From positions 1 to 64,000 of the forward strand of contig DAOTNF010000001.1 of assembly GCA_035450685.1 (NCBI GenBank): 64,000 nt of DNA, given 5' to 3'. Numbering within the stretch: the stretch's first letter is position 1; each line of letters starts with the position of its first letter. The DNA is from Syntrophosphaera sp035450685. GTDB taxonomy: Bacteria > Cloacimonadota > Cloacimonadia > Cloacimonadales > Cloacimonadaceae. Of this stretch, positions 37,201-46,220 are shown piece after piece. Both the position numbers and the translations under genes were made by a program. The notes under the pieces were generated by a model that was not told the origin of the DNA, ran no database searches, and worked only from the letters and a program-made list of their open reading frames with translations.

Positions 37201-39727
37201 AAACCGATACCAGGCCACCGGTGAAGGTGTCACCCATGTCCGAATAGGTGCTGCGTCCATAGCGGTAGCCATTGCTCATGTTGGTGTAGCGCACAGTTCC
37301 AGTGGCGGATTCTGTGGCCACCCGGTCAAAGTCGGTATCGATCACGATATTGTCGATCCCATTCCAGGCAAAGGGGGTGGAGAGGATCAACAGATCCCAG
37401 TCCCCTGCCACAGGCTGATAGGAGGCGCTGCTGTACACTGTGGTCAATTCATCCGCGCTGATCCAGTTCGCGACATCCGTGGCTGTGGTGTGCTTCATCC
37501 GCATCCGGAAATTAGGCAAGGCCAGAGCAGGTGCCGTAGCAACGTAAAAGCCCAATTGGGTGATGTCCGTGGGGCCATACAGGCCAGCGGCGTTCAGTTC
37601 CGCGGCGGTATAGACCGACTGTCCATGCAGGCTCTTCTTATAGATGTTGATGGGGCAACCCTCAGTGGTGGCGGTGGTTCCAGTGCCGCTGCCTATCACG
37701 GCAAACGAGACTGCCTGGGGAGTGGCCTCCGCGGTGTTCGAGGCCGCGGATTCACCTGTGGGGTTGGAATATAGTGTGGTCACCCAATAGCTGTAGGTGG
37801 TGCCGTTCACCACACTGTGGTCAGAGTAGCTGGTGCCCGTCACCGTGGTGAGGGAACTGCCATTACGGTAGATCCTGTAGCCGCTGATATTCCTCTCATC
37901 TAAAAACTCTTCTTCGGCGCCGCGTCCCCCGGCAGCAGTCCAGCTCAGGTTGACAACAGTGTCGCCGCCCACAGCGGTGAGGTTGGTGGGGGGAAAGGTG
38001 TTGGGGGTGGCGGTCACGGTGTTGGAAGGACCTGAATCACCGTTGTTGTAGCTGGCCACAACATAATAGCTGTAGGTCACGCCATCGGTCACGTTCAGGT
38101 CTGTGTATGTGAGGTTTCCTGTGGTAGCCAGATAGGAGCTGTTTCTGTAAACTTTGTAGCTGTTAGGCGTCATCGCTTCCGGGGCGTTCCAGGTGAGTGT
38201 GACGGAAGCGTGGGTTGAGGTTGCGGCTAGATTCTGAGGGGGATTGAGGGGTGGCTGCACTGCCAACAGGGCGTTGTACAGGTTCAGGCGTCCGGAGCCG
38301 AGTTTGTTGGTGTAGCTTGGATTCACGCCGTAATGGTTGTCGGCGGTGTTTTGCAGGATCGTTTTCAGCTCCGTGTTGGTGAGAGTGAGCCCGTTGCGGT
38401 GGGCGTAGGATATAATGAGTGCCGCCGCTCCGGACACATGCGGGCAGGCCATCGAGGTGCCCTGGTACCAGGCGTAGCTGTTGCCGGTTATCGTGCTGAG
38501 AATTCCTCTTGTGGAATAATATATCGTTTCTCCACCCGGGGCGGAGATGTCCACCCAGGTGCCCCAGTTGGAGTAATAGGCTTTTCTGTCCTGGTTGGTG
38601 GTGGCAGCCACGGCAAAAGCGCCGTTGTAACAGCCGGGATAGAAATTTCCCTCGGCTTCATCGTTGCCCGCGGCGAAGATGGTGATGCCGCCGTTCAGAA
38701 CCGTACCGCCGCCGTTGGCGTTGAAATAGTTGATGGCGGTAAGTTCGGACTGGTTGTACACATCGGGCTGGTCGTAGCCCCAACTGTTTTGGGAAACGGC
38801 CGCGCCGTTGTCTGCTGCCCAGACGGGGGCGTTGGCAAAGCCGCCCTGGTTCTGTCCGTCGAAGACCTGGCAGGACATCAGGCTCACGCCTTTAGTATTG
38901 CCATCTCCACCAGCGATGCCGCAAACGCCAGTGGAGTTGTTGTTTTCCGCGGCAATGGTGCCAGCCACGTGGGTGCCGTGGTCGCCGGGGTTGATGGTGG
39001 AGCTGCCGCTCACAAAGTTGTAACCCACACCGCTCCAGATGTTGTTATTCAAATCAGTATGGTTGGTCTGAACGCCCTCGTCTATAACCGCCACGATTAC
39101 GTCCTGATGTCCCTTTTCCAAGTCCCAGGCTTCCGGCAGGTCGATGTCGCAATCGACAGTTCCGCCTTGCTGGCCGGTGTTGTTGTAATGCCACTGGCTG
39201 CTGTAATAGGGGTCATTGGGGGTCCAGCGGTCCAGTGTTTCCGGTGCTTCCTGATCCTGCCCCACAACAGATTCGTACAGCACTTTTTTATACTCGGGCT
39301 CAGCCCACTCCACGCTGCCTTCGAGGCCGCGGTAGGCCATCACAATGTCGCGGATGTCAGCCTTGCTGGCGAAGCTTATTTCATACCAAAGATGCAGGCC
39401 CCAGTCCCGGTGCCGCTGTGCGAATTCGCTCCTGTGGGCAGGGCTGTAAAAAAGCTGGTTGATTTTGCTTACCTCGAACCGGCGGCTCAGTTCGTCCAGT
39501 TCGGCAATGCCAAAGGAGCTTAGTGTCCCGTTTGTATGCTCCAGCCTTTGCAGTTGGCTGGAAAGCTCCGGTTTCAGTCTGATCCAGATATGGCCGGGAA
39601 CCATGGCGCCATCCGGCACCTTGTAAATGTCTATAAAGGGCAGGTCCGCAAAATCCGGACCCAGGGCCATGAGTCCGACGCTCAAAAGCGCCAGGCAGAT
39701 GGCCACAAGAATTGCTAATCTGCGCAT
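34214..39727 (-). CDS. giant secreted subtilisin-like (S8) protease, internally duplicated
   Basis: 1837 residues; signal peptide about 1-23, a propeptide (24-165), then S8 with Asp216 (AVIDEG), His253 (HGTHVAG), Asn314 (SQNSWG) and Ser425 (GTSMACPH). After residue 495 come FN3, FN3, a VYTAAEL module (about 675-850), choice-of-anchor D (about 858-975), an Ig-like domain (to 1080) and a cadherin-like domain (to 1170). The series FN3, module, anchor-D, Ig, cadherin-like is then repeated (about 1172-1755). The last domain is FN3-like, ending AFYKVVAAYEDLPVK, without a FlgD-type tail. The Shine-Dalgarno is weak (GAGAG). It is a close paralogue of the next gene upstream, with a nearly identical 3' end. 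Confidence 0.92.
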   Translation of the reverse strand: MRRLAILVAICLALLSVGLMALGPDFADLPFIDIYKVPDGAMVPGHIWIRLKPELSSQLQRLEHTNGTLSSFGIAELDELSRRFEVSKINQLFYSPAHRSEFAQRHRDWGLHLWYEISFASKADIRDIVMAYRGLEGSVEWAEPEYKKVLYESVVGQDQEAPETLDRWTPNDPYYSSQWHYNNTGQQGGTVDCDIDLPEAWDLEKGHQDVIVAVIDEGVQTNHTDLNNNIWSGVGYNFVSGSSTINPGDHGTHVAGTIAAENNNSTGVCGIAGGDGNTKGVSLMSCQVFDGQNQGGFANAPVWAADNGAAVSQNSWGYDQPDVYNQSELTAINYFNANGGGTVLNGGITIFAAGNDEAEGNFYPGCYNGAFAVAATTNQDRKAYYSNWGTWVDISAPGGETIYYSTRGILSTITGNSYAWYQGTSMACPHVSGAAALIISYAHRNGLTLTNTELKTILQNTADNHYGVNPSYTNKLGSGRLNLYNALLAVQPPLNPPQNLAATSTHASVTLTWNAPEAMTPNSYKVYRNSSYLATTGNLTYTDLNVTDGVTYSYYVVASYNNGDSGPSNTVTATPNTFPPTNLTAVGGDTVVNLSWTAAGGRGAEEEFLDERNISGYRIYRNGSSLTTVTGTSYSDHSVVNGTTYSYWVTTLYSNPTGESAASNTAEATPQAVSFAVIGSGTGTTATTEGCPINIYKKSLHGQSVYTAAELNAAGLYGPTDITQLGFYVATAPALALPNFRMRMKHTTATDVANWISADELTTVYSSASYQPVAGDWDLLILSTPFAWNGIDNIVIDTDFDRVATESATGTVRYTNMSNGYRYGRSTYSDMGDTFTGGLVSVYRPDVKLGFVYVEPAGPEITVDPLSLNYGEVEVGQTSVKQFTIHSTGDETLSGSITTPAGYTVSVAGRKGQKNLGESRNTLSFSLPVGTHQTYNLSFNPTAVATYSGNVTINSNDVDESTVLIAVTGTGYTPANISLSGNSLSATLVNGTQGTDSFTIINSGSQSLSFSLAESPSVTWFSAAPSSGTVSGGGNQIITGTFSPEGLVPGTYNTTLLVNSNDPDSPQLPVSVQLVVQNSSPTINAPESLTFDIYANPSLIEDFSPYVDDLDSQTLTLDYSGNSNILVSIDGLTVTFSSLNYWTGTEEITFSVHDGMASAYDTISVTITQIMYPPTNLIAQAGNRVVNLSWTAPDPAGVSGYRIYRDGQVLTDLSGTTYSDANVSNGVTYQYYVTTLYANPTGESAASNTAEATPMAIINVTLGDGSSATNTNEGCPINIFRRSLHGQSVYTAAELNAAGVYGPVEITALGFYVESAPNLALPSFVVRMKHTTDANVASWQSSTGMVTVYSATSYMPTPGGYDMLTLDSPFTWNGTDNIVIDTAFNRVSSRSSTGTVRYTETASGYRYTRSDYLNQTNTFSGGSVSVYRPNVQLTIYGGEPAPPEITVDPLALDFGAVKVGNSVVRQFTIANSGEEDLTGSITTPAGYGVVEQGRNSTDTGIPGRSGSNLRNTLEFSLAGGASAVYQLTFQPLEAIAYNGNVTITSNDADEPTVNIALTGSGYIPPTVSLDATALEATLAVNAQGTDSFNIANLGSQNLSFTLVEDPAVAWFSANPTSGTVAGYGSQLVTGSFTAAGLAPGTYTANLLVNTNDPDDPQLTLTLSLEVLNALPVIDLPADLSFNMNSSLVEDFSGLVSDPDGHDLTLGYSGNTNILVSIEGYTVTFSAPLDWFGSEEITFSVFDGYDYAYDTVTVTVLLTHLAVPQVTVQKSSSGVTVSWEAVTNANCYHIYRATDPYGDYGTQPFATVLAPQTSWEDTEALPMAFYKVVAAYEDLPVK

Positions 39728-39846
39728 ATCTTTTACTCTCTTCGCCCTTGGTGGGGCTGTGAATTATTTCTGATGCGATGCACCGCCGCCGAACCCCACT
39801 TTTGCCAGCGGGATACTCCTGAGCGGTAAAAAGTACGTATTCCACC

Positions 39847-39875
39847 CATACGAACCATAAACAGGGATTTGTCAA
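39847..39875 (-). promoter_or_regulatory. candidate promoter of the first S8 paralogue
   Basis: On the minus strand TTGACA (39870-39875) is followed 17 bases on by CGTATG, a poor -10. The surrounding bases (AGAGAGCCTA upstream, TTGACAAATCCC) match the region upstream of the other S8 paralogue (45782-45830), which suggests common control. Confidence 0.35.
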
Positions 39876-39952
39876 CAGTTTTCTGCCAGATTGGTTTTCC
39901 AGTTATAGTAGGCTCTCTTTCAGATCGTGCGGGTAAATAGTTATGGTTCCAC

Positions 39953-39994
39953 TATAAAAGATAAGCCCCGCCCATCCTGAGAGGACGGCGGGGC
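39953..39994 (-). terminator. intrinsic terminator of the second S8 paralogue
   Basis: GCCCCGCC (39965-39972) pairs with GGCGGGGC (39987-39994), with the internal CATCCTGAG as in the terminator at 34163; on the minus strand it continues into TTATCTTTTAT. Confidence 0.82.
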
Positions 39995-40016
39995 CGATAT
40001 CTATACGGTTTGTTTG

Positions 40017-43000
40017 TTATTTGGCGGGAATATCTTCGTAGGCTGCCACGACCTTGTAGAAAGCCATGGGCAGAACTTCTGTGTCTTCCCAACTGGTTTG
40101 CGGGGCCAGGACCGTGGCGAAAGGCTGGGTGCCGTAATCACCATAGGGATCTGTGGCGCGGTAGATGTGGTAGCGGTTGGCGTTGGTCACGGCTTCCCAT
40201 GAGACGGTCACGCCGTTGGTGCTTTTTTGCACCGTCACCTGAGGTGCAGCCAAATTGAGGTAGCCGCTGCCGGTCAGGGCGATGTTCACTGTAGGCTCAT
40301 CCTCGTCATTGCTGCTGATGATAACGTTGCCAGGATAGCTTTGCATGGCAGTGGGAGCAAAGGTCAGATTGTAGGTGATGGTTGCGCCGGCTGGTACGCT
40401 GAGGGTGAGAATATTGCGAACTTCAGCCTGGGCAGACCTGGCTCCGGGAGCTTGCTTGAGTGCAGGGGAGGCGGAGCTTGGGACAACATCCACAAATCCT
40501 TTGGCTCCCGCCTGGGCTACGCTGTAGCCGGAGGGAGTGCTGATGGTTCCTGTCAATTGGGCGTTGCCGGTGTTTTGCACAGTGAATTGCAGCACACTGG
40601 TTGTGCCGACTTCAACCGCGCCGAAATCCAGGGCCAGAGGCGAAACCACGATCTCGGGGGCCAGGCTTACGTCCCAGACATCCATGGTGGCGCTCACGTC
40701 CAGAGTAGGTCTGACGGGATCGTTGGAATGGATGGTGAGCATCGCTTCATAGGTACCAACAGCCATGCCGACCGCGGAGAAGTTGGCGGTGATGGTCAGG
40801 CTCTGTCCCGCGGCGATGTTGCCACTAAGAGGCTGTACGCTCAGCCAGGGAATGGGAGGGGAATCCTGGGTCAGCACGTTGGAACCGGAGAGGGTGTGAG
40901 GCTCGGAACCGTAGATATCACCGTTCAGGGTCCAGGGCAGGGTGAGGTTGCCACCGAAGCTGGAGCCGATGGTCACATTTACCGTGGCGGAAGCGGATTC
41001 GCCTCCTTTGATTACGCCGTAGCCGTAGGAGGTTTCACCGTGCCAGGTAATGGTCACGCCGTTGCCGCTGGTCACATCCGGGGTCATATCTCCGCCGCTG
41101 CCGCCCACGAAGTTGGTGGCGCTGTTCACGGTGACCCCGGCGGGGAAGCTGATGATCACGTCTCTGAGCCACTCTACGTCCGTGCTGGCGTTGGTGGCGG
41201 TGAAGGTCCAGTCCACCGTGGTGCCGGGCAGGTAGCTGCTGGCGTCCAGGGTGAGGGTGCTGCCCGCGATGCTCTTCTCCTGAGCGGAAGCCGCTTGCAG
41301 CAGGTTGCCGGCTCTGGAGGGCAGTTCAGTCATGCTGATGCTGAAGGTGAGAGGCTGGCTTCCGGTGTTGGTGATGGTGAAGCTGTCCGTGCCTTCGGTG
41401 CCCACCTGCAGGTAGGCATAGAGGGCGTCGTTGTCGATATCGATGGTGGGCGGATTGTAGCCCGCGCCAGTCACCGCGATGTTGACGCTGGTATTGTTGG
41501 TAGAGTTGTTGGCGATCACCACGTTGCCGTTGTAGGAAGTTGCTGCTGTGGGCGCGAAAGTCAGGTTGTAGGTCTTGGTTGCGCCGGCATTGATACTGAA
41601 GCTCAGGCTGTTGCGGCTTTCCTTTCCGGCCAGCGGGGCTTCCGTGGAATTGCGTGCCGCAGCCACGGTGTAACCCGTGGGGGTGGTGATGGTGCCGGTG
41701 AGGGTCTGGTCGCCGCTATTTTGGATGGTGAAGGTCTTCGTGTCGGTGCTGCCCACGGCCACATCGCCATAAGCGAGGGTTGTGGGATTGACCAGGATCA
41801 CGGGGCCAGACTGGTTGGGTTGCAGGGTCAGCTTGAGGTTGGGTCGGTAGGAGGAGTTGTAACCGCCGCTAAAGATGTTGGTCTGATCAGAATTGTCGCT
41901 GCGCACATAGCGGTAACCGTTGGTCACAGATGTGTACTGGGTGGTGCCACTGGAACTGTAGGAACCGATCAGGCCAAAGGCGGTGTCCACCACGATGTTG
42001 TCTATCCCGTTCCAGAGGAAGGGTGTGGAGAGGGTGTACATATTCCAGCCGGTGTTTGTGGGCTGGTAGGAGCTGCTGCTCCAGACCTGGGTGAGGCCTG
42101 TGGATATCCAGCTTGAGACGTCAGTTGCGCTGGTGTGTCCCATGCGGACAACGAAGTTGGGCATAGCCAGGGCAGGCAGGCCTGTTACGTTAAAACCGAT
42201 CTGGGTGATATTGATGGGGCCAACCACTCCTGCGGCATTGAGTTCCGCGGCAGTATAAACCGACTGTCCGTGCAAGCTCTGATACCAGACGTTGATGGGG
42301 CAGGCATCTCTGTTGCTGTTGGAATCGGTTCCATCGCCGATGATTACTGAGCTGTTGGGCGTGGCCTGGACTGTTTCGGTAGGCTCTGCGTCTTCACCGG
42401 AATAGGTGGCCACCACATAGTAAGAGTAGGTTGTGCCGTTTACAACTGCGCTGTCGGTATAAGTAAGCCCCGTCACGGTGGTGAGCAGGTTGCCATTCCG
42501 GTAGATTTTGTAACCGGTGGGGATTCCACTTATAGGCTCGCTCCAGTTTAGTATCACCAAACCATTTCCGCCCACCGCGATCAGATTACGGGCGGGATAG
42601 AGCCCGGCAGGGACGTAGGCTTGCAACTTCAGGTTGGGCAGATTGTTGGAAGCCGTAAGTGATATGGGCTGGGATGAATCGCTTCTGTTTTGGCGGGCCT
42701 GGGTGGCAGTAGTGGTGGAATATGTCCAGAAGGGGTAATTAGAAATATAGCTCTGATTGCCCTTGATGGTGAGTATAGCCAGGTTGGAAGTTCCGTTGTA
42801 GGCAAAGAGGTTGTCCAGTTCCACTTCCATCCAGCCGGAGGTATCGGTATTCGGGAAGGTTCCGCTATAGACCAGGGTGTAGCCGTCTGTACTGTAGTCG
42901 CCGCTGGACAGGCTGGACTCGCTGGTGTGCTTCATATAGATGCTGACAGCCTCGATGGGACTTACATCGGTGCCGCTGCCCTTGTGGAAGCCCAGATACC

Positions 43001-45620
43001 TGATGTTGCAGGCGGTGCCGATCTGAGAAGCCAGATAGATAGCCTCATGGCTGGAGTAGTTCCAATAACGGTTTATAGGATAAGGCTGGGTTTCGCTGCC
43101 GTTGCCTATGATGATGGTAGAGATGGGATTGGTGGTGGGGAAGCCTGTAACAATGTTCGAGGGGTCAGATTCCTCAGCGCCGTAGATGGCTGTTACGTAA
43201 TACTGATAGCTGGTTTCGTTCACCACGTTTGTATCAGAGTAAGTCAATCCGCCGGTGCTGGCCAGATAGTTGCCATCGCGGTAAACCCTGTAGCTGCTTG
43301 GTGTTCCGGTGGCAGGGGCTTGCCAGTTAAGGTTCACGACAGCGTTGCCGGAAGTGGCGGTCAGGTTCTGGGGCGGGGCATAGTAGGTGCCCATGGGCGG
43401 GAAGATGATGTGATCCAGCCAGGCGCAGTCGCTGCCATTGGCCCAGGAACCATCTTTGGAATAGGTCCAGGCCAGAGTGTGGCTGCCGGACGTCAAGGGG
43501 TAGGAAGCCTCTGCCCAGCCTGCGGAACCAGACCACTCGCCTTTCTTTACGCCATCGACGTAGAAACGCAGAAAGTCATAGTTGCTCTCGGAGGATACCT
43601 TATACCAGAAGCTGAGATTGCCCGCGCTGCTGACCACCACAGGCAGGCTGAGGGTGGTGCTGCCGTTGTCGGAGATGGCGCCGGACTTGGCGGCATAGGT
43701 GCCGGAAAAGACCTCTGAGCTTTGCACCGTCCAGGGCACGGAGCTGTTGTTTACCCAGGGATACAAAGTGAAGTTTCCTGTCTCGAAACCTTCATCCGGA
43801 GGGGCAAGCAGTGTGACCGTGATGCTGCGGGTGGCTGTGTTCCCGCTATTGTCGGTGGCGATCACCTTAATGCTGTGGGGGCCGCCGGCATATCCTGTGG
43901 TGTTCCAGACCCAGGAATAGGGGCTGGAAGTGTCGGTGCTTTTCAACACATCATCAATATAAAATGCCACGCCGGTGATGTAGCCGTCCGTGTCGGAAGC
44001 GGTGGCTGTTATCGTGATGCTGCTGTTGAGGTCATGCACCGATCCACCGGCAGGGGCGGTGATGGAAACCGAGGGCATGGTGGGATCGGTGGCAAGCAAG
44101 GCCTGGTAGGCATTGATGCGCCCGCTGCCCAGTTGACCCAGGTAGCTTTGGTTCACGGCATAATGGTCGTCAGCGGTGGATTCCAGAATATCCTCCACAT
44201 CGGCGCTGCTGAGGGTGCGGCCGTTGCGGTGGGCATAGGAGACAACCAAAGCTGCCACGCCGGAAGCGTGGGGACAGGCCATCGAGGTGCCCTGGTAAAA
44301 GCCATAATTGCTTCCGCTCCAGCAGCTAAGCACGCCCTGGGAGGTGACGCTGTTGGTCTCACCGCCGGGGGCGGAGACGTCCACCCAGGTGTCGTAGTTT
44401 GAATACCAGGCCTTGGTATCGTTGTGGGTGGTGGCTGCCACGGCGAAAACGCCGCTGTAGCAACCGGGATACCACTGGCCGCTGGACTGATTGTTGCCCG
44501 CGGCGAAGATGGTGATGCCGTTGGACATCACGCTTCCGCCGCCGTTGGCGTTGAAGTAGTCGATGGCGTCAAGCACAGACTGCTCGTAGTTTCCCACGCT
44601 TGTGTAGCCCCAACTGTTCTGGGAGATGCAAGCGCCGTTGTCGGCAGCATAAATCGGAGCCAGATCAAAACCGTCGCCTCCGGAAGTGGGAGCGAACACC
44701 TGGGTGCTCATCAGCCGCACGCCGTTGCCGGTTCCGGAACCGCCGGCAATGCCGGAGACGCCTACACCGTTGTTTGTGACGGCCGCCACGGTTCCCGCCA
44801 CATGGCAGCCGTGGTCTCCCGCGACGATATTGGAAGTGCTCTGGTAAAAGTTGTAACCATACACGTCGTCCACATAGCCGTTGTTGTCATCGTCTATGCC
44901 GTTTCCGGCGATCTCGCCGGGGTTGATCCACATGTTGGCAGCCAGGTCGGGATGGTCATACTGGACACCCTGGTCCTGGATGCAGACCACCACGTCGCTG
45001 TGGCCTTTTTCGATGTCCCAGGCTTCGGGCAGGTCGATGTCGGCATCCACCGTTCCGCCGGTCTGGCCGGTGTTGTGGTAATGCCACTGTTCGCCGTAGC
45101 GCGGATCGTTCGGAGTCCAGCGGGAGAGGCTGGCTTCCATGGCCGCGATCTGATCCTGGGTGAGGCTTAAAAGCTGTTTCCTATACTCAGGTTCAGCCCA
45201 TTGAACGCTTTGGTCCAGACCGCGATAGGCCATCACTATGTCGCGGATATCGGCTGAACTGTCATACTCGAGTTCAAACCACAGATGCAGTCCCCACTCG
45301 ATGTGGCGCCAGCCCCATTTGAGGTTTTTGGAGCTATCGCCAAAGAGTGGTGTTATCTTTGTGATCCCATATTCCAGATTGAGGGCGTCAAGCTCCTCGA
45401 TCTCAAAGCTTTTCAGGCTTCCTTCTTCATAACGGTAAGCCTGTACCTGGGAGGATAGTTTTTCGCTGAGTTTGATCCGGATGTGGCCTTTTTCGATGGC
45501 TGAGTCCGGCACTTTGTAAATGTCGATGAAAGGGCGTTCGCCAAACTTCACAGGGGAAGCGGGCAGCCCTATCCATGTTAGCAGGAGCAGTGCAGTAAAT
45601 ACGAAGAGTATTCTTCTCAT
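40017..45620 (-). CDS. giant secreted subtilisin-like (S8) protease, paralogue
   Basis: 1867 residues from the ATG at 45620 (AGGAG about 12 bases upstream). The in-frame ATG at 45632 sits directly on that site and is less likely. Residue numbers here count from 45632. Signal peptide to about 25; S8 domain with Asp220 (CIQDQG), His277 (HGCHVAG), Asn343 region (SQNSWG) and Ser450 (GTSMACPH). Downstream: an Ig-like domain (about 535-625), a MAM/choice-of-anchor-like jelly roll (about 630-765), FN3, an SSHEAIYLAS module, FN3, a VYTAAEL module, choice-of-anchor D, a DUF11/Ig-like section, a second choice-of-anchor D and a terminal FN3-like domain ending AFYKVVAAYEDIPAK. No FlgD-type tail. Probably a secreted or surface protease. 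Confidence 0.92.
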   Translation of the reverse strand: MRRILFVFTALLLLTWIGLPASPVKFGERPFIDIYKVPDSAIEKGHIRIKLSEKLSSQVQAYRYEEGSLKSFEIEELDALNLEYGITKITPLFGDSSKNLKWGWRHIEWGLHLWFELEYDSSADIRDIVMAYRGLDQSVQWAEPEYRKQLLSLTQDQIAAMEASLSRWTPNDPRYGEQWHYHNTGQTGGTVDADIDLPEAWDIEKGHSDVVVCIQDQGVQYDHPDLAANMWINPGEIAGNGIDDDNNGYVDDVYGYNFYQSTSNIVAGDHGCHVAGTVAAVTNNGVGVSGIAGGSGTGNGVRLMSTQVFAPTSGGDGFDLAPIYAADNGACISQNSWGYTSVGNYEQSVLDAIDYFNANGGGSVMSNGITIFAAGNNQSSGQWYPGCYSGVFAVAATTHNDTKAWYSNYDTWVDVSAPGGETNSVTSQGVLSCWSGSNYGFYQGTSMACPHASGVAALVVSYAHRNGRTLSSADVEDILESTADDHYAVNQSYLGQLGSGRINAYQALLATDPTMPSVSITAPAGGSVHDLNSSITITATASDTDGYITGVAFYIDDVLKSTDTSSPYSWVWNTTGYAGGPHSIKVIATDNSGNTATRSITVTLLAPPDEGFETGNFTLYPWVNNSSVPWTVQSSEVFSGTYAAKSGAISDNGSTTLSLPVVVSSAGNLSFWYKVSSESNYDFLRFYVDGVKKGEWSGSAGWAEASYPLTSGSHTLAWTYSKDGSWANGSDCAWLDHIIFPPMGTYYAPPQNLTATSGNAVVNLNWQAPATGTPSSYRVYRDGNYLASTGGLTYSDTNVVNETSYQYYVTAIYGAEESDPSNIVTGFPTTNPISTIIIGNGSETQPYPINRYWNYSSHEAIYLASQIGTACNIRYLGFHKGSGTDVSPIEAVSIYMKHTSESSLSSGDYSTDGYTLVYSGTFPNTDTSGWMEVELDNLFAYNGTSNLAILTIKGNQSYISNYPFWTYSTTTATQARQNRSDSSQPISLTASNNLPNLKLQAYVPAGLYPARNLIAVGGNGLVILNWSEPISGIPTGYKIYRNGNLLTTVTGLTYTDSAVVNGTTYSYYVVATYSGEDAEPTETVQATPNSSVIIGDGTDSNSNRDACPINVWYQSLHGQSVYTAAELNAAGVVGPINITQIGFNVTGLPALAMPNFVVRMGHTSATDVSSWISTGLTQVWSSSSYQPTNTGWNMYTLSTPFLWNGIDNIVVDTAFGLIGSYSSSGTTQYTSVTNGYRYVRSDNSDQTNIFSGGYNSSYRPNLKLTLQPNQSGPVILVNPTTLAYGDVAVGSTDTKTFTIQNSGDQTLTGTITTPTGYTVAAARNSTEAPLAGKESRNSLSFSINAGATKTYNLTFAPTAATSYNGNVVIANNSTNNTSVNIAVTGAGYNPPTIDIDNDALYAYLQVGTEGTDSFTITNTGSQPLTFSISMTELPSRAGNLLQAASAQEKSIAGSTLTLDASSYLPGTTVDWTFTATNASTDVEWLRDVIISFPAGVTVNSATNFVGGSGGDMTPDVTSGNGVTITWHGETSYGYGVIKGGESASATVNVTIGSSFGGNLTLPWTLNGDIYGSEPHTLSGSNVLTQDSPPIPWLSVQPLSGNIAAGQSLTITANFSAVGMAVGTYEAMLTIHSNDPVRPTLDVSATMDVWDVSLAPEIVVSPLALDFGAVEVGTTSVLQFTVQNTGNAQLTGTISTPSGYSVAQAGAKGFVDVVPSSASPALKQAPGARSAQAEVRNILTLSVPAGATITYNLTFAPTAMQSYPGNVIISSNDEDEPTVNIALTGSGYLNLAAPQVTVQKSTNGVTVSWEAVTNANRYHIYRATDPYGDYGTQPFATVLAPQTSWEDTEVLPMAFYKVVAAYEDIPAK

Positions 45621-45758
45621 GGCTCTCAACATCTCCTTTATTGGTATTGTTCTTTATACAGTTGTTATCGTTTTTGCCTGGATGCTGCTAAAGGAGGCCA
45701 TTCTTGTGAAATGGCCACGCAGGCAGGATATTTGATCCAAAGCAACCTTCTCGTCCGC

Positions 45759-45787
45759 AGATAATTGGATACAGCGGGATTTGTCAA
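45759..45787 (-). promoter_or_regulatory. candidate promoter of the second S8 paralogue
   Basis: On the minus strand TTGACA (45782-45787), 17-base spacer, TTATCT (45759-45764), about 140 bases before the start codon. The flanks match those of the other S8 paralogue (AGAGCCTA... TTGACAAATCCC). Confidence 0.5.
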
Positions 45788-46220
45788 TTAAAATTTGCCT
45801 CCACCAGTATAGCAAATTAGGCTCTCCTGCAAACTAAACGGGTGGATTGTTAAGGGCGGATAACTGGCTTGTTTCAAGCCAATTCATTGTTATATTTGCA
45901 TCTATGTTCATTGTTTACTAAAGAATCCCGCTTGTCCCCCATGCCGCTCTCCTTTGCTGCATAAAGAGTTACGGCCATCATCCTTAGGTATGTGGTTGCG
46001 AAGTTAAGGATGACCCCAGGAAGATACAGGTTTAGCCTCCGGATGCAAAGGGGGGCGAAAAGGTGGACAGACGGGGTATAGCAGTCAGTGTTGTATTTTA
46101 TCCACTCGTTTGGAAGGAGGGTTGAATTTTTAATACGCCGGGCAGGTTGTTGCGCAGGACAATACCCAGTGTCTGATCTGACGCTTGTAATGACGGGGGC
46201 ATGAGGCATCAGGAGCGCGG
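45788..46220. other. intergenic region between dtd and the S8 paralogue
   Basis: No gene is supportable. It contains the degenerate palindromic element copy 5 (45942-46048). The remaining sequence (46050-46220), just downstream of dtd, shows no clear terminator hairpin. Confidence 0.5.
45942..46048 (-). repeat. dispersed palindromic element, copy 5 (inverted, degenerate)
   Basis: On the minus strand TTTGCATCCGG, TATCTTCCTGGGGTCATCC, an altered core with CCTAAGGATGATGGC, and GCAGCAAAGGAGAGCGGCAT. The outer words are conserved but the central TTATAA palindrome is replaced by unrelated bases (GGTATGTGGTTGCGAAG on the plus strand). Confidence 0.7.

Noticed and set aside
40227..42116. Plus-strand open frame of 629 codons opposite the second S8 paralogue
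   Set aside because: Its sequence is a low-complexity shadow of Ser/Thr/Gly-rich repeats; similar frames appear opposite all the giant genes.
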